Positions 1 to 10,323 of a DNA stretch of 64,000 nt are shown one piece after another. The stretch lies in the NCBI GenBank assembly GCA_003165595.1, contig PLWQ01000012.1, positions 205,542 to 269,541 on the forward strand, read 5' to 3'. The position numbers and the translations under genes were made by a program. Below the pieces are notes generated by a model. The model was not told where the DNA came from. It was given only the letters and a program-made list of their open reading frames with translations, and did not search any database. Source of the stretch: Fibrobacterota bacterium. GTDB lineage: Bacteria; Fibrobacterota; Chitinivibrionia; Chitinivibrionales; FEN-1185. Within the stretch, counting starts at the first letter, position 1; each line of letters begins with the position of its first letter.

Positions 1-73
1 GCGAACCTGCAAGCGCGAGCAGCGCAAACCCGGCGAGCGGCAACGCAATAACAATCCAAAGACAGTTGAGCAT
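1..73 (-). CDS. nuoL: NADH-quinone oxidoreductase subunit L, N-terminal fragment
   Basis: Only the first 24 codons are inside the window; the gene continues past base 1. The visible peptide starts MLNCLWIVIALPLAGFALL, a hydrophobic first helix typical of NuoL. It lies directly after nuoK (ATG at 73, nuoK stop at 75), which is the usual complex I order. NuoL is one of the three antiporter-like, proton-pumping membrane subunits. Assignment rests mainly on position in the operon. Confidence 0.75.
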   Translation of the reverse strand, partial: MLNCLWIVIALPLAGFALLALAGS

Positions 74-74
74 G

Positions 75-383
75 TTATCCCTTCATTGATCCGGCAGCAT
101 CGATGTCGAGCGACTTTGCCAGGTGGTTCTGGCGAAGCACGAGCGCCAGCCCTATGGAAACCTCCACCGCCGCAGTCGTCAGGATAAACAGAAACATGAT
201 CTGGCCGTCCGGCGCCAGCCAGCGAGATCCTGCCGCGACAAACGCGAGTCCGGCCGCATTGAGCATGATTTCCGCCGACAGGAGCACAAGGATCATGTTG
301 CGCCGGGTTATCACGCCGGCCAGCCCTATCGCGAACAGCGCGGCGGAAAGAAGCAGCGCATGGCTAAGCGGGACCGTTGCCAT
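75..383 (-). CDS. nuoK: NADH-quinone oxidoreductase subunit K
   Basis: This 102-residue protein matches the usual NuoK length of about 100 and has three transmembrane helices. The conserved membrane glutamates of the family are visible, in LLSAEIMLNAAGL near residue 38 and TTAAVEVSIGLAL near residue 74; they take part in proton translocation. The ATG at 383 is preceded by AAAGGAGG with good spacing, so the longer upstream reading is rejected. The start lies inside the last 20 bases of nuoJ, suggesting translational coupling. Confidence 0.95.
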   Translation of the reverse strand: MATVPLSHALLLSAALFAIGLAGVITRRNMILVLLSAEIMLNAAGLAFVAAGSRWLAPDGQIMFLFILTTAAVEVSIGLALVLRQNHLAKSLDIDAAGSMKG

Positions 384-897
384 CGGCGCCTCCTTTCGGA
401 TGTTCCGGTTCGCCGGATCGCTTTCCCAGATAATAGGCGCCCGCAAGCCCGGCCAGGAGCAGCATTGAGGCAAGCTCCACACCCAGAAGGTACGTACCGA
501 ACAGTGCTGCGCCCACCTGTGAGGGCGCCACCGGCAGGCTTCCCGTCTGTGCCTTGCCAAAGGAGAACGTCCATGCGAGTTGGGCAAGCAGAATGAGAGA
601 CAGCAGGCCCGACCCGGCCCACACGATGCGCGGCTGCCACTGACGCTCCCGCTGCACCGCGTGCGCTCCAAGATTCAAGAGCATGATGGCAAACATAAAC
701 AACACCATTATGGCACCGGCATAGGTTATCACTTCGAGGGCGGCGATAAACGGCGCGCCCAGCGTGTAGAATACCAGCGAAATGGACACGAACGACACGA
801 CCAGAAACAAAATGGCGTGAATTGCATGGCTGCGCGTAATTGCCGCGATGCTTGACACAATCGCAATCGCCGCAGCGACGTAGAAGAGGATGTTCAT
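364..897 (-). CDS. nuoJ: NADH-quinone oxidoreductase subunit J
   Basis: A membrane protein of 177 residues with five predicted helices. The family signature is seen in the third helix, EVITYAGAIMVLFMFAIMLL, where NuoJ has its pi-bulge and the YAGA motif. The start is the ATG at 897, with GGAGAA upstream; an in-frame start seven codons earlier lacks a better site. A 147-base gap separates it from nuoI, the widest in the operon apart from the nuoF-nuoG gap region, and I see no gene in it. Confidence 0.93.
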   Translation of the reverse strand: MNILFYVAAAIAIVSSIAAITRSHAIHAILFLVVSFVSISLVFYTLGAPFIAALEVITYAGAIMVLFMFAIMLLNLGAHAVQRERQWQPRIVWAGSGLLSLILLAQLAWTFSFGKAQTGSLPVAPSQVGAALFGTYLLGVELASMLLLAGLAGAYYLGKRSGEPEHPKGGADGNGPA

Positions 898-1044
898 ACG
901 CGATTCTCCTTTGCGCATCTCACCGTGGCCATGCTATAGAGACCTACTACAAAGTTGCAAAGCCCGTAAAGGATTTGGGAAGGCATCGGTCTGCGTCTCT
1001 ATTCGCCTTCTTCATTGCGTCCTTTGCGGTGAATGTATTTACGG

Positions 1045-1560
1045 TCAGTCCGCCAGGCCTCGCACGTCGATCGGCGGCTGCTCGTTTTCGCCCTCTCCCT
1101 TGCCCTTGCCGCCGATGCTCACGCCGGCAACGCGGTAAAAATCGTACCCCGGATATTTTCCCTGGCCGCTTATGAGCAGGTCTTCCTTTTCGTACACAAG
1201 GTTTTGCCTGTCGTATTCGCTCATTTCGTAATCGGGCGTCAGCTGGATGGCGTAGGTTGGGCACGCCTCCTCGCAATAGCCGCAAAAAATGCAACGCGAA
1301 AAATTAATCCTGAAGAATTCGGGGTACCGCCTGCCCGTCTCGTCTTCCGCGCATTGCAGGGCGATGCACGAAACCGGGCAGACTGCAGAGCACAAATAGC
1401 AGCCAACGCACCGTTCTTTCCCGTCCGGGCCCCGCGTGAGCACGATCCTGCCGCGCCACCGGGGGGCGAGATAGGCCTTTTTTTCGGGATACTCGATGGT
1501 GGCCCGTTTCCGGAACGAATGCAGGAACACGGTCCACAACGCCTTGACCAATGCAATCAT
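1045..1560 (-). CDS. nuoI: NADH-quinone oxidoreductase subunit I (two 4Fe-4S clusters)
   Basis: A 171-residue peripheral-arm subunit that carries clusters N6a and N6b between NuoG and NuoB. Both ferredoxin motifs are intact: [12 protein letters not shown] and [12 protein letters not shown]. The ATG at 1560 follows GGGAGGACA and overlaps the nuoH stop by four bases (ATGA); longer upstream readings run through nuoH and are rejected. The C-terminus has a charged Gly/Lys/Glu-rich tail of about 20 residues, longer than in many homologues. Confidence 0.96.
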   Translation of the reverse strand: MIALVKALWTVFLHSFRKRATIEYPEKKAYLAPRWRGRIVLTRGPDGKERCVGCYLCSAVCPVSCIALQCAEDETGRRYPEFFRINFSRCIFCGYCEEACPTYAIQLTPDYEMSEYDRQNLVYEKEDLLISGQGKYPGYDFYRVAGVSIGGKGKGEGENEQPPIDVRGLAD

Positions 1561-2516
1561 TGTCCTCCCCGCACCAGCACCACGGCGGCGGTAACAAGCA
1601 GGTTCGCAAGCGACAGCGGCAGCAGCACCTTCCACCCGAACGACATGAGCTGGTCGTAGCGCGGTCTCATCAGCGTGGCCCGGCACAACACGAAGAAACA
1701 CACAAAAACAAGGGTCTTGATGCAAAACCACACCACGCCGGGCAGCCACGGCCCCAGCCAGCCGCCAAAGAACAGGACGGTAATCAGCGACGACACCAGC
1801 ACAACTCCCACATATTCTCCAACATAAAACATGCCGAACTTCATGCCCGAATACTCGGTGTGATAGCCGGCGACAAGTTCGTTTTCTGTTTCCGGTAAAT
1901 CAAGCGGTAACCGTCTGGTTTCGGCAAATCCGGCAATGAGGAAGATCACGAGACCCAGAACCTGCGGCACGCAAAACCACAGGTGCCGCTGCGCCAGCAC
2001 GATTTCGCGCAAGTTAAACGACCCGGCGCACATCACCACGCCCATGAGCGATAATCCCATAAAGACTTCGTACCCGAACATCTGGCCCGCAGCCCGCATC
2101 GCACCGAGCAGCGGATACTTGCTGTTGGAGGCCCACCCTGCCAGAACAACACTGTACACCCCCATGGCCGACATGGCCAAAAAGAAGAGCAGGCCTACGT
2201 TGAGGTCGGCCACAACGGCGCTTGGGCCAAAGCATATAACCGCGAATGAAAGCAGCGTGGTTGTCATAATGATCATGGGTGCAAGCACGAAAATGGGCTT
2301 GTCGGCAAACGGGGGAATCCAATCTTCTTTTGTCAATATCTTGACGACATCGGCCGCCACCTGCCCAAGGCCCAGCGGCCCCACGCGGTTGGGACCAGAG
2401 CGGTCTTGCCATACCGCAAGCAGCCTGCGCTCGCCCCATATCAGGAGCGACGCGGCGACAAGCACGCCGGCGAGCACCCCGGCAATTGTGCCCGCCATCA
2501 CAAGCGTTTGATTCAT
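1557..2516 (-). CDS. nuoH: NADH-quinone oxidoreductase subunit H
   Basis: A 319-residue membrane subunit with eight helices that forms the quinone-binding chamber with NuoB and NuoD. Family motifs include [20 protein letters not shown] near the N-terminus, the LTKEDWIPP segment, and the charged [15 protein letters not shown] stretch (here [20 protein letters not shown], residues about 200-220), which is a hallmark of NuoH. The ATG at 2516 overlaps the nuoG stop by four bases. Confidence 0.96.
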   Translation of the reverse strand: MNQTLVMAGTIAGVLAGVLVAASLLIWGERRLLAVWQDRSGPNRVGPLGLGQVAADVVKILTKEDWIPPFADKPIFVLAPMIIMTTTLLSFAVICFGPSAVVADLNVGLLFFLAMSAMGVYSVVLAGWASNSKYPLLGAMRAAGQMFGYEVFMGLSLMGVVMCAGSFNLREIVLAQRHLWFCVPQVLGLVIFLIAGFAETRRLPLDLPETENELVAGYHTEYSGMKFGMFYVGEYVGVVLVSSLITVLFFGGWLGPWLPGVVWFCIKTLVFVCFFVLCRATLMRPRYDQLMSFGWKVLLPLSLANLLVTAAVVLVRGGQ

Positions 2517-5209
2517 GGCGCGCCCGCTTTCCGTATCCACAGCCATTCGGGCAGGTCCAGGCCCTGGGTTTCTGGCCGGCCCACCGACAGTGCCGCGCTT
2601 CCCTTGGTTACCCAGGATGCTATAGCGGCGACACACGCACACGACAGGGCATAGTTGCTCACTTCCACGGCGTCGTTTTCCCTGATGGAAAGCTTTGCCG
2701 CGTCCTCGGGGTTGAGCACAATAAGGGCGGAACGCGCAAGGCTTGCCACGGACGGCGACAGCATACTGAGTTCTTCCGATCCGAAAATGTGGTGAAGGGG
2801 CATTACAAGCCATTCGGATGCGTGGGAGGCAAACGCAGCGGGCGCTTTTGCGCCGTGATTTTCGGCGGCATCCGCGCCGGCTTCCCCTTTGACAAGTGCG
2901 GCCGGCGGGTCACCGTGGTACTTAGAAACAGCCTGGACCGAATTGATTCCAGGCGCCCAGTACCTTGCGACAAGCGGCTGCTCCCGGGGCGCCTGTATTC
3001 CTTCCGGGGAAAACGCCAGCGCCGAATCCGGGTCAGCGGGATTGGGAGATTCGGCAACCGACGTGTTCGCAAGAAGAGCCGTGCGTCCGCTCGCCCGGAA
3101 ACTCTGGCGCGCTATCTTTTGGCTGCCTTCCCGAAACGAGGCGCTCGGCGCTGCTGCGCGGATGCCGGCACAATCGGCCACGCGGCTCTCCATGTCGTTC
3201 ACGATGTCGTCAAGCGTTTCCCAACGAGGCGCCTCGGGGCCTACAACGGACAGAATTTCGGCAATCCAACGGTAACCCGGCGCAAAACCGGCTTGCGGCG
3301 CAATGGCGCTAAAGAAGCGCTGAAAACGTCCCTCGTTGTTGACAAACGTTCCGCTTGCCTCTGCAAACGTTGCAGCCGGGAGCACGAGATCGGCCATGGC
3401 GGCGGTGGCGGTGAGCGTGTGGTCGATGACGACGACGTTGCGCGGCAGAGTGAGCAGGGCCCCGGCGATTGCCGGATCGCAATTCCGGTACAAATCGGCC
3501 TCCAGCACGACAACGGCTTCCGCGTTGTCGCGCTCGGCTGCATCCAACGCGGCAGTCAAATCCCGCCCGCCAAGCAGCGTGCAGCCGAAGCTGTTGCACT
3601 CGGAAAGTGACATGCACAGGCACGCGTCGTGGTTTACTTTGTACAATGCCGCTGCAACGCCTGCCGCGGCCTCAACAACGCTCGCGCTTCCGCTTCCCGC
3701 GCCGGACACCACTGCCGGCCGTGCCGCTTGCGCAAGATCCCGGGCAATACCGCGCGCCATGGCTTCGATTTCGGGCGAGAGTCCCCGGGGAGCAGGTGCG
3801 CTGCCGTCAAGCGCGTGCGCTATTGCAAAGCCCAGGCGTGAAATATCGTCGGGCGGCGCATGATATACGGTGGTTGCGACATCGTCCAGTTTGGTAAGCG
3901 TCGGCGTAGCCACGACAAGCGAAGACCGCACGTTGTGTCCCGTTTCACGTATCGCAGCATCGTTCCAGGGATCAATGCCCAGACCATGGGCATTGGTCAA
4001 AGCCGCGGTACGGCAGGCCTGCCGTACCGCAAGCGCCAGCAGCGGCGCGGTATTGGTGACGTCTTCTCCCAGGACAAGCACGGCGCCGGCCTTTGCAACG
4101 TCGCGCAGGGACGCCCTGGAGGCAGGTGTCCTGCGGAGTGCATGGACGATTTCGGTTGTTATTGAATGCTGGGTCTCGGATTCGGCCACAAAGAACCGCT
4201 GGGGACCCACCAGTTGACGCAACGCGAAATTCGATTCCAGCGATGCGCGGCCCGATCCGATGCCGATAACGGGACGTCCGGAGGAAAACAGCTCTGCAAC
4301 CCGCTTGATCGCCGCGGAGCGGTCGAGCGGTTCAAGCTTCTGGTTTCTTCCCTTTTTGGCAAGTGGCGTGCGCACGCGACGAGAACCGTTGACGAATTCG
4401 TACCCGAACCGGCCGCGGTCGCACAGAAAATAGCCGTTGACGTCCTCGCTAAAGCGGTTGAGAATACGCCGCAGCACGCCCGACCGCTGGCCGGCAATGG
4501 TGTTGCATCCCAGGCTGCAGTGCACGCACACCGAAGGCGCTGAGCACAGGTCCCATTTGCGGGTGAAGTGCTTGCGGAATGTCTTGTCCGTAAATACGCC
4601 TGTGGGGCATACTTCAACCAGATTGCCCGCGAATTCGCTCGCAAGCACGCCGCTTTCGTGCCTGCCGAAATATACCGAGTCGTGCCATCCGAACACCTCA
4701 AGGTCTTTGCCGCCCGCATAATCGCGGTAAAATCGCACGCATCGGTAGCATGCGATGCACCGGTTCATCTCGTGATGCACGAACGGCCCCAGGTCCTGAT
4801 TTCTGTGCGTTCGTTTTTTGAACCGGTGCTCCCGGTACGTATGTCCGGTAAGCACGGTCATGTCCTGCAAATGGCATTCGCCGCCTTCGTCGCACACCGG
4901 GCAGTCGTGCGGGTGGTTGGCCATGAGAAAACCGATCACCTCGGCGCGGAACTCATGTGCCTCCTTGTCGTCAATTGATATGCGCATATTGTCCCGTGCC
5001 GCCGTCATGCACGACATCACGATGGTCCCGGTGCAATCGTTTTCGTCCTTAAAAAGCTTCACGGCGCATTGCCTGCACGCGCCCACCGAATCCAGGGCCG
5101 GGTGCCAGCAGAAGTGCGGAATATCGAACCCCAGCCCCAGGCACGTATGCAGCAGGTTGCGGCCTTCCTCGAATTCGTAAGGTTTGTTATCGATGTAAAG
5201 AGTCGCCAT
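2513..5209 (-). CDS. nuoG: NADH-quinone oxidoreductase subunit G
   Basis: An 898-residue subunit with N-terminal iron-sulfur domains followed by a molybdopterin-oxidoreductase-like domain. Seen in order: a 2Fe-2S ferredoxin domain with CxxxxxxxxxxCxxC spacing around residues 34-48, the His-Cys 4Fe-4S motif ([14 protein letters not shown]), and a further 4Fe-4S motif ([13 protein letters not shown]). The remaining domain is the inactive molybdopterin-like scaffold. It is separated from nuoF by 111 bases holding an AT-rich repeat. A perfect 26-base palindrome lies in its coding sequence at 4005-4030. Confidence 0.95.
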   Translation of the reverse strand: MATLYIDNKPYEFEEGRNLLHTCLGLGFDIPHFCWHPALDSVGACRQCAVKLFKDENDCTGTIVMSCMTAARDNMRISIDDKEAHEFRAEVIGFLMANHPHDCPVCDEGGECHLQDMTVLTGHTYREHRFKKRTHRNQDLGPFVHHEMNRCIACYRCVRFYRDYAGGKDLEVFGWHDSVYFGRHESGVLASEFAGNLVEVCPTGVFTDKTFRKHFTRKWDLCSAPSVCVHCSLGCNTIAGQRSGVLRRILNRFSEDVNGYFLCDRGRFGYEFVNGSRRVRTPLAKKGRNQKLEPLDRSAAIKRVAELFSSGRPVIGIGSGRASLESNFALRQLVGPQRFFVAESETQHSITTEIVHALRRTPASRASLRDVAKAGAVLVLGEDVTNTAPLLALAVRQACRTAALTNAHGLGIDPWNDAAIRETGHNVRSSLVVATPTLTKLDDVATTVYHAPPDDISRLGFAIAHALDGSAPAPRGLSPEIEAMARGIARDLAQAARPAVVSGAGSGSASVVEAAAGVAAALYKVNHDACLCMSLSECNSFGCTLLGGRDLTAALDAAERDNAEAVVVLEADLYRNCDPAIAGALLTLPRNVVVIDHTLTATAAMADLVLPAATFAEASGTFVNNEGRFQRFFSAIAPQAGFAPGYRWIAEILSVVGPEAPRWETLDDIVNDMESRVADCAGIRAAAPSASFREGSQKIARQSFRASGRTALLANTSVAESPNPADPDSALAFSPEGIQAPREQPLVARYWAPGINSVQAVSKYHGDPPAALVKGEAGADAAENHGAKAPAAFASHASEWLVMPLHHIFGSEELSMLSPSVASLARSALIVLNPEDAAKLSIRENDAVEVSNYALSCACVAAIASWVTKGSAALSVGRPETQGLDLPEWLWIRKAGAP
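4005..4030. repeat. Perfect 26-bp palindrome inside nuoG
   Basis: Two 13-base arms (gcggtacggcagg and its exact complement) meet without a loop. On the nuoG strand the segment encodes part of [11 protein letters not shown] in the molybdopterin-like domain, without breaking the frame. A perfect 26-base palindrome is unlikely by chance in coding sequence. Confidence 0.8.
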
Positions 5210-5217
5210 AAGAAAAA

Positions 5218-5320
5218 TTCCAAATTACAAATTACAAATTACAAATTGCCAAACCCGTTCCGCCGGCTTAGTGCATCTTATTTATCAATTTTCAATCTGG
5301 AATTTGCAATTTGCAATTCA
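5218..5320. repeat. AT-rich direct and inverted repeat between nuoF and nuoG
   Basis: Between the nuoF stop (5321) and the nuoG start (5209) there are four near-tandem copies of a caaatta-type 8-mer at 5221-5248, and an inverted counterpart (aatttgcaatttgcaattca) at 5301-5320, close to the nuoF stop. The arms could pair imperfectly across about 50 bases. Base composition is clearly more AT-rich than the genes around it. It looks like a small intergenic repeat element; function unknown. Confidence 0.65.
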
Positions 5321-6601
5321 TTAATGTTTATACGGACACCGTTTTTCCGTAATGTGCCGTTCGAAATCCTCCCGAAAGTATTTGAGTGCACTTTGCAGCG
5401 GCTCTACCGCGCCCGGCGCCAGGGCGCAGAATGTGCGGCCGGGGCCCAGCAATTTACAATGAAGTTCGAGCCGGTCCAGGTCTTCCGGTCGCCCCCGGCC
5501 CTGTTCAATATCGGCCAGGATGTTTTGCGTCCAGGGCAAGCCGTCGCGGCACGGTGTGCACCAGCCGCAGGATTCCCGCGCAAAGAACGTCACCAGATTG
5601 TGCACCATCGCAACCGGGCATGTGCGGTCGTCAAGAACAATCATTGTGCCTGTGCCCAGCCTGCTTCCGGCCTTCTGCATTGCGTCGAAATCCATGGGCA
5701 CATCGAGGTGCCTGTCCGTAAGAAAATCGGTGGATGCGCCGCCCGGCAAGAAGCCGCGCAGGTTGTATCCGCTTTTCATGCCGCCTGCGTGCTTCTCAAT
5801 TATCTCGCGCGGCGTTGTTCCCATCGGGAGTTCCCACAGGCCGGGAGCATTCACCCTGCCGCTTGCGCCGTACAACTTGGTTCCGCTGTCGCCTGTTTTC
5901 GACAGCGCCTTGAACCATGCGGCGCCGTTTCGGAGAATAGGCGGAATATTGCACAAGGTTTCCACATTGTTAACGACCGTGGGCCTTCCCAGCAACCCCA
6001 CCACCTGGGGAAACGGCGGTTTGCTGCGGGGAGACGCACGCTTGCCCTCCAGGGCGTTGAGAAGTCCGGTCTCTTCGCCGCACAGGTACCTGCCGTGGCT
6101 CGTGTGCACGTGTACGCGCACGCAGAATTTTGAGCCGAGGACGTTGTCGCCGATATACCCGCGGCGCTGTGCCTCGATAATCGCTTTTGTCAGTCTTTGC
6201 GCCGCCTTCGCGTATGCCCACCGCACGAACACGTATACCGTTTGGGCCTGGATCGCGAATGCCGCGGCAAGAGCGCCCTCCAGAACAAGATGCGGGTTTT
6301 GTTCGAGCAGCAGACGGTCCTTAAACGTGCCGGGCTCCATTTCGTCGGCATTGACAACAAGGTATGCGGCTCCGGTTCTCTTCCCCGGCGGCGGCACGAA
6401 GCTCCACTTCTTCCCGGTTGGAAACCCGGCGCCTCCTCTCCCTCTGAGGTTCGAGTCGGTCACCGCGGCCGTCACATCGAATGGCGTCATTTCGGTCACA
6501 GCCGTGCGCAGGGCCGCGTAGCCGCCCGCGTCTTCGTATTCGTCGATCGCCAGGGCCTCTTTGGTCGGTTTCATGGCATGGGTAAGCGGCGAATCGATCA
6601 T
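5321..6601 (-). CDS. nuoF: NADH-quinone oxidoreductase subunit F (NADH- and FMN-binding)
   Basis: A 426-residue subunit that oxidises NADH. Visible motifs: the glycine-rich NADH/FMN loop NLRGRGGAGFPTGKKW near residue 50, the FMN-site GEETGLLNALEG near residue 180, and the N3 cluster motif ESCGWCTPCRDG near residue 350, followed by a fourth Cys in GRTFCALAPG. The ATG at 6601 overlaps the nuoE stop by four bases, which rules out the longer upstream reading. Confidence 0.96.
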   Translation of the reverse strand: MIDSPLTHAMKPTKEALAIDEYEDAGGYAALRTAVTEMTPFDVTAAVTDSNLRGRGGAGFPTGKKWSFVPPPGKRTGAAYLVVNADEMEPGTFKDRLLLEQNPHLVLEGALAAAFAIQAQTVYVFVRWAYAKAAQRLTKAIIEAQRRGYIGDNVLGSKFCVRVHVHTSHGRYLCGEETGLLNALEGKRASPRSKPPFPQVVGLLGRPTVVNNVETLCNIPPILRNGAAWFKALSKTGDSGTKLYGASGRVNAPGLWELPMGTTPREIIEKHAGGMKSGYNLRGFLPGGASTDFLTDRHLDVPMDFDAMQKAGSRLGTGTMIVLDDRTCPVAMVHNLVTFFARESCGWCTPCRDGLPWTQNILADIEQGRGRPEDLDRLELHCKLLGPGRTFCALAPGAVEPLQSALKYFREDFERHITEKRCPYKH

Positions 6602-7125
6602 TGTTCTTTGCGCCCCGTTGCCAAGGGAGATTGTGCCGTGCGTCGATCGCCGTCCTTTATCCTGTATTGGTCGATGATTGTGTCGATGCTTTGCCGCGTG
6701 AGGTCGCCAAAGAGTTCCCGATCGACCATCATGGCGGGCGCATGGTCGCAGGCGCCGAGGCACGCGGATGGAAGGAGCGTAAACATACCGTCTTTCGTAG
6801 TTTCACCAAAACCGGAAATTCCCAGTTTTGTCAATAGATGGTTGAGCAAGTATTCGTAGTCCATGATCCAGCAACTCACGCTGTCGCACAGCAGAATAAC
6901 GTGCCTGCCCACGGGCGAGCGATAGATGCGGTTGTAAAACGTGGCAATGGAATCGAGTTCGGCCGGCGTCATGTGAAGGAACTCCGCAATGTCGCTCAGG
7001 CTTTCGTCGGAAATCCATCCTCTGCTCGCCTGGACCGCTCCAAGCGCGTGCGGCGCGGCCGCCCGCGCGGACGGGCTGGAATCACATCCCTCGCTGATCG
7101 CGGCCCGTTCTTCTTGTGTCAACAT
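6598..7125 (-). CDS. nuoE: NADH-quinone oxidoreductase subunit E (2Fe-2S)
   Basis: A 175-residue thioredoxin-fold ferredoxin that carries cluster N1a. The four ligands are present as CDSVSC and CLGACDHAPAM, the normal two-pair arrangement. The N-terminal helical region contains the family pattern (SDIAEFLHMTPAELDSIATF). Start ATG at 7125 follows AAGGGGG. It sits 11 bases after nuoCD and overlaps nuoF, so it is in the same transcript. Confidence 0.95.
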   Translation of the reverse strand: MLTQEERAAISEGCDSSPSARAAAPHALGAVQASRGWISDESLSDIAEFLHMTPAELDSIATFYNRIYRSPVGRHVILLCDSVSCWIMDYEYLLNHLLTKLGISGFGETTKDGMFTLLPSACLGACDHAPAMMVDRELFGDLTRQSIDTIIDQYRIKDGDRRTAQSPLATGRKEQ

Positions 7126-7136
7126 TTGGCCCCCTT

Positions 7137-8885
7137 TTACCTGTCAACGTCGGCAAGGACAAAATCAACCGCTCCCAGGATAGCGATAAGATCGGACAGC
7201 ACCGCTCCTTTGCACAACAGCGGCAGCATTTGCAAATGCGCAAACGACGGCGTTCGGATGCGCGTGCGGTACGATACTGTCCCGCCGTCGCTTATCACCT
7301 GGTATCCGTTTATTCCTTTGGTCGCCTCGATTGAGGCATGAGCCTCACCCGCCGGCATAACCGGCCCCCAGGTTACCGAGAGAAAATGTGCAATGAGCGT
7401 TTCTATGTCGTGCATGGTTTTCTCTTTCCGGGGCGGCGACGCAAGCGGATGATCCGATTTGTAATCGCCCGCCGGCATGTTGTTGCGGCACTGGTCTACA
7501 ATACGCAGACTTTGCCGAATTTCTTCCACCCGCACAACCGCCCGGTCGTAGCAATCGCCGCTACTCGCTACCGGAATCTCAAAATCGTACTGCTGGTATC
7601 CTGAATACGGCCTCTTCTTGCGCAGGTCCCATGCACATCCGCATGCGCGCAACCCCGGCCCTGTAATGCCCCATTCCACGGCTTCCTCTTGTGTAAAGGC
7701 GCCGATGCCTCTGGTGCGCCGCTTGAAAATGGGGTTGTTGAGCACGAGCGTGTCGTATTCCTTGAGCCGTCCGGGAAGCCATTGCAACAATCCGTCGATA
7801 AGGCGGTCCCATCCTCGCGGCAAATCGTCGGCGATGCCGCCGATCCGAAACCAGTTGGGATGCATGCGCGCGCCGCAAACCGCTTCGATAATCTCCAGCA
7901 CGTGTTCGCGGTCTGTGAACATGTAGAACACCGGCGACATTGCCCCCAGATCCTGCGCAAACGTGCCGTAGAACACCAGGTGACTTGCGATTCGAAACAG
8001 CTCGGAAAGCATCACGCGAATGCATTGGGCGCGGGGCGGCACCACGATGCCGGCGAGTTTTTCGACGGCCAGCACGTAGGCAAGATTGTTCATGACTCCG
8101 CCCAGGTAATCGACGCGGTCGGTATACGGGATAAACGTGTGCCATGTCTGGCGCTCGGCCATTTTTTCTGCGCCTCTGTGGTGGTAGCCGATATCGGGAA
8201 CCGCGTTTTGTATCGTCTCACCGTCGAGCTGGCACACGATCCGAAACAGCCCGTGCGTTCCGGTGTGGTGCGGGCCGATGTTGACGAACAAAAAGTCGCC
8301 GTCCTCACTATGGCGCGACAGGCCCCATTCGTCCGGATTGAACTGGAGTTGGGATAGCCGCTGGTCGACCTTCTCGTTTGTCAGGACAAATGGCGGCATC
8401 TCGGTGGCGCGGTTCGGATGGTCTTTGCGCAAAGGATGGCCCTGCCACCACGGCGGCATAAGGATGCGCCTGAGGCCGGGATGGCCGTCGAAATGAACGC
8501 CGAACATGTCCCACGCTTCTCGCTCGTACCAGTTTGCCGCCGGCCAGATGTCGGTGACGCTCTTGACGGACAGGGATTCACCGTGTAACGGCACCTTGAC
8601 GCGGATGTCGGCGTTGCGGTCGAACGACAGCAGATGATACACTATTGTAAAGTCCGCCTGCGGCTGTCCCGACCGGTGCCCGCGCATCCGTTCGTCGATG
8701 GCAAAGAGGTCGTAGAGCATCCGGTAAGGCTTTTCGATGCCGGTCTTGAGATATCGCAGGACGTCGGCCGCGCGCTCCTTGGTTACCCACAAGGTAGGTA
8801 CGTCGTCGGAAACGGGCTGCCATGCGGCGATTGCGTCGCCGAACCGCCAGGTGAGATCTTGACGAAGGATTGTATCGTTTGTCAT
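7137..8885 (-). CDS. nuoCD: Fused NADH-quinone oxidoreductase subunits C and D
   Basis: A 582-residue fusion of NuoC (residues about 1-185) and NuoD (about 190-582), as in enterobacteria. The NuoC part shows the signature [17 protein letters not shown] near residue 135. The NuoD part shows [15 protein letters not shown], where His residues line the quinone site, and the conserved YLGGVMNNL and GPGLRACG segments. The start is the ATG at 8885; codons further upstream belong to the tail of nuoB. The gap to nuoB is 13 bases. Confidence 0.96.
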   Translation of the reverse strand: MTNDTILRQDLTWRFGDAIAAWQPVSDDVPTLWVTKERAADVLRYLKTGIEKPYRMLYDLFAIDERMRGHRSGQPQADFTIVYHLLSFDRNADIRVKVPLHGESLSVKSVTDIWPAANWYEREAWDMFGVHFDGHPGLRRILMPPWWQGHPLRKDHPNRATEMPPFVLTNEKVDQRLSQLQFNPDEWGLSRHSEDGDFLFVNIGPHHTGTHGLFRIVCQLDGETIQNAVPDIGYHHRGAEKMAERQTWHTFIPYTDRVDYLGGVMNNLAYVLAVEKLAGIVVPPRAQCIRVMLSELFRIASHLVFYGTFAQDLGAMSPVFYMFTDREHVLEIIEAVCGARMHPNWFRIGGIADDLPRGWDRLIDGLLQWLPGRLKEYDTLVLNNPIFKRRTRGIGAFTQEEAVEWGITGPGLRACGCAWDLRKKRPYSGYQQYDFEIPVASSGDCYDRAVVRVEEIRQSLRIVDQCRNNMPAGDYKSDHPLASPPRKEKTMHDIETLIAHFLSVTWGPVMPAGEAHASIEATKGINGYQVISDGGTVSYRTRIRTPSFAHLQMLPLLCKGAVLSDLIAILGAVDFVLADVDR

Positions 8886-8898
8886 TGAAGCATGGCTC

Positions 8899-9501
8899 CT
8901 ATACCGTATCCGGCGGCCGCAGCCCGGCCGCTTGCTGACGCGACTGCCGTTTCTCGTCGCGCATGCTCGGAAGCGTCGGCCGGATCGTGGCTTGGTCGCC
9001 CGCCGCCCACGACAGGGGCCTGCGTTCCGATCCGACAAGTTTACTCAACAAGAGAAGCCCCTCCATAAACGCATCGGGCCGCGGCGGGCAGCCGGGCACG
9101 TACACATCCACCGGAAGGATGCGGTCGACTCCCTGGACGACGCTGTAGATGTCGTACATACCGCCGGAATTGGCGCACGACCCCATGGAAATGACCCAGC
9201 GCGGCTCCATCATCTGGTCGTACAGACGGCGAACAACCGGCGCAATCTTTACAAATACCGTTCCGGCAACTATCATAAGATCAGCCTCGCGCGGACTGGC
9301 GCGAATCACTTCCGCGCCAAACCGGGCGATGTCGTATTTGCTCGTAAGGCTGGTGGCCATTTCCACGTAGCAGCACGATAGTCCGAAATTGAACGGCCAT
9401 ATCGAATTCTTTCTTCCCCATGCGAGCATGTCTTGCAACCGTGAGAGCACAATGCCGACGGCGCCGGCTTCATTCCGGGGTTGGTCAGTCCTGCCGAACA
9501 T
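8899..9501 (-). CDS. nuoB: NADH-quinone oxidoreductase subunit B (cluster N2)
   Basis: A 200-residue subunit that holds terminal cluster N2, which reduces quinone. All ligands are present: the tandem cysteines in [11 protein letters not shown], the Cys in [13 protein letters not shown] and the Cys in [11 protein letters not shown]. The chosen ATG at 9501 lies inside the last 17 bases of nuoA; the longer reading extends through nuoA and is rejected. The C-terminus carries a poorly conserved tail of about 40 residues rich in Arg and Gln. Confidence 0.95.
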   Translation of the reverse strand: MFGRTDQPRNEAGAVGIVLSRLQDMLAWGRKNSIWPFNFGLSCCYVEMATSLTSKYDIARFGAEVIRASPREADLMIVAGTVFVKIAPVVRRLYDQMMEPRWVISMGSCANSGGMYDIYSVVQGVDRILPVDVYVPGCPPRPDAFMEGLLLLSKLVGSERRPLSWAAGDQATIRPTLPSMRDEKRQSRQQAAGLRPPDTV

Positions 9502-9937
9502 CGTCCCCCCGTGCCTGCAAAGAACTCTCTTCCCTTGGCTTGGATTTCGATCGGCGCGCAGAGGGCCCCCAATCAAGCGCACCTTCATGCCACAAGTAAC
9601 CAAGCCCGGCCATGAGCACGCCGACAAAGACAAGCATTTCCACAAATGCGGACCATCCTGCCTGCTTAAGCGAAACCGCCCAGGCAAAGATGAACGCAGC
9701 TTCCAGATCGAAGATGAGAAAAAACATTGCTACGAGATAATAGGAAACAGAGAGATGAATGTGCGTTGACCCCGTAGGCGTCATGCCGGATTCGTACGGT
9801 GGGGTTGTGGGCCTGTGCTTGCGCCTGCCGCCGGCAAAGTGAGAAGTGACTACCATGCCGCATACAATCAGCGCCACAGCCGCGCCATAGAGGGCAAGCG
9901 GCAGGAGCGGAGATATCAAAGCTGTGCGGTGATTCAT
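9485..9937 (-). CDS. nuoA: NADH-quinone oxidoreductase subunit A
   Basis: A 150-residue membrane subunit with three helices. The signature loop YESGMTPTG is followed by [19 protein letters not shown], which carries the conserved acidic residues of helix 2. Start ATG at 9937 has AGAGG about ten bases upstream; a TTG further upstream at 9964 would add nine residues but is less likely. It is the first gene of the complex I operon. Confidence 0.94.
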   Translation of the reverse strand: MNHRTALISPLLPLALYGAAVALIVCGMVVTSHFAGGRRKHRPTTPPYESGMTPTGSTHIHLSVSYYLVAMFFLIFDLEAAFIFAWAVSLKQAGWSAFVEMLVFVGVLMAGLGYLWHEGALDWGPSARRSKSKPREESSLQARGDDVRQD

Positions 9938-10323
9938 GAAAATTTGCCTCTGCCCGTCGGACAACGATCAATAATTATTTAGGACCTTTCCCAAAATGCA
10001 AATAGTGTACCATGCCGACTCACGTGGACGTTCCAGCAGATTTCCGTGTTTTGCGTATGCAATTAAGTGGCGAGGACAGGCAACTTTTCCGGCATTTGAG
10101 GAGAAGTCTCAATCGGAAGCCCGTTAGCCTAGGAGAGAGATGCAAAGAATAAATTGAATTTCCAGGAATTTCGCAAAAGTGGAGACGTCAATTCTCAGAA
10201 TCGAAAAAGATTTACCACTTCTACAATCAAGGCACGCTCGCGGCCGCACCTCCGCACATTGGCAATGCCTGAACCGGCTTTGCCCTAAATTAAGAATACC
10301 GCCCCTTACCCGAATTTTCCGCA
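9938..10323. other. Intergenic region between the cytochrome c gene and nuoA
   Basis: About 385 bases without a convincing gene. It should hold the 3' end of the tkt-tal-cytochrome transcript and the promoter of the nuo operon. I see no strong hairpin with a T-run here. Short open frames in it lack ribosome binding sites and family features. Confidence 0.6.
9972..10001 (-). promoter_or_regulatory. Possible sigma70-type promoter of the nuo operon
   Basis: On the minus strand TTGCAT (9996-10001) and TAATTA (9972-9977) are 18 bases apart, about 35 bases upstream of the nuoA ATG. The -10 match is modest, so this is a suggestion only. Confidence 0.3.

Noticed and set aside
5069..6133. 354-codon frame across the nuoF-nuoG junction on the plus strand
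   Set aside because: Overlaps nuoF and nuoG, both of which show full motifs; no recognisable domain.
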